A stretch of 6,290 nt of DNA from Candidatus Tariuqbacter arcticus (lineage in GTDB: Bacteria > Electryoneota > Tariuqbacteria > Tariuqbacterales > Tariuqbacteraceae). Both the position numbers and the translations under genes were made by a program. The stretch's first letter is position 1. Every line of letters starts with the position of its first letter. The stretch is taken from positions 1 through 6,290 of the forward strand of contig JABMRZ010000480.1 in the NCBI GenBank assembly GCA_013202315.1. Reading direction: 5' to 3'. This document shows positions 6,286-6,290 of the stretch, in pieces. Below the pieces are notes generated by a model, which worked only from the letters and a program-made list of their open reading frames with translations, had not been told where the DNA came from and ran no database searches.

Positions 6286-6290
6286 CCGAA

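Overview
The window carries four complete protein-coding genes in two divergent pairs, and no recognisable RNA gene, CRISPR array or mobile element. It looks like chromosomal DNA of a Gram-negative-type bacterium of intermediate GC content that uses sigma-54. A lineage in or near the FCB superphylum (for example Zixibacteria-like) is a guess from the style of the proteins, not something the sequence proves.

Left half, minus strand. Transcription leaves the central spacer leftward through an NtrC-family sigma-54 response regulator (2405-3823). After a 158-bp gap comes a 641-residue single-pass membrane protein (321-2246). That protein begins with a cytoplasmic domain resembling the C-terminal domain of ribosomal protein L7/L12. 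A basic stretch, one membrane helix, a long disordered linker and two C-terminal regions of unknown function follow. The start region of this gene holds three copies of an 8-bp word arranged so that two mutually exclusive hairpins could form around the ribosome binding site. No histidine kinase is present in the window, so the regulator's partner is unknown.

Central spacer (3824-3935). This divergent region contains a degenerate tandem array of 7- to 8-bp units (consensus near RYACTTG/T). The last units overlap a good sigma-70-type promoter. That promoter points right and would start transcription only a few bases before the first usable start codon (TTG) of the M16 gene, so its mRNA may be nearly leaderless.

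Right half, plus strand. An M16-family zinc peptidase (3936-5201) overlaps by 29 bp the start of alanine dehydrogenase ald (5173-6285), and the two are very probably one transcription unit. Both have all expected catalytic residues.

Left edge (1-320). No convincing gene is present. It may contain the last codons of a rightward gene entering the window, and a weak possible terminator for the leftward unit.

The most unusual elements are the membrane protein with the L7/L12-like domain, the heptad array with the near-leaderless arrangement, and the triple 8-bp word at the membrane-protein start. None amounts to a clear new defence or mobile system.
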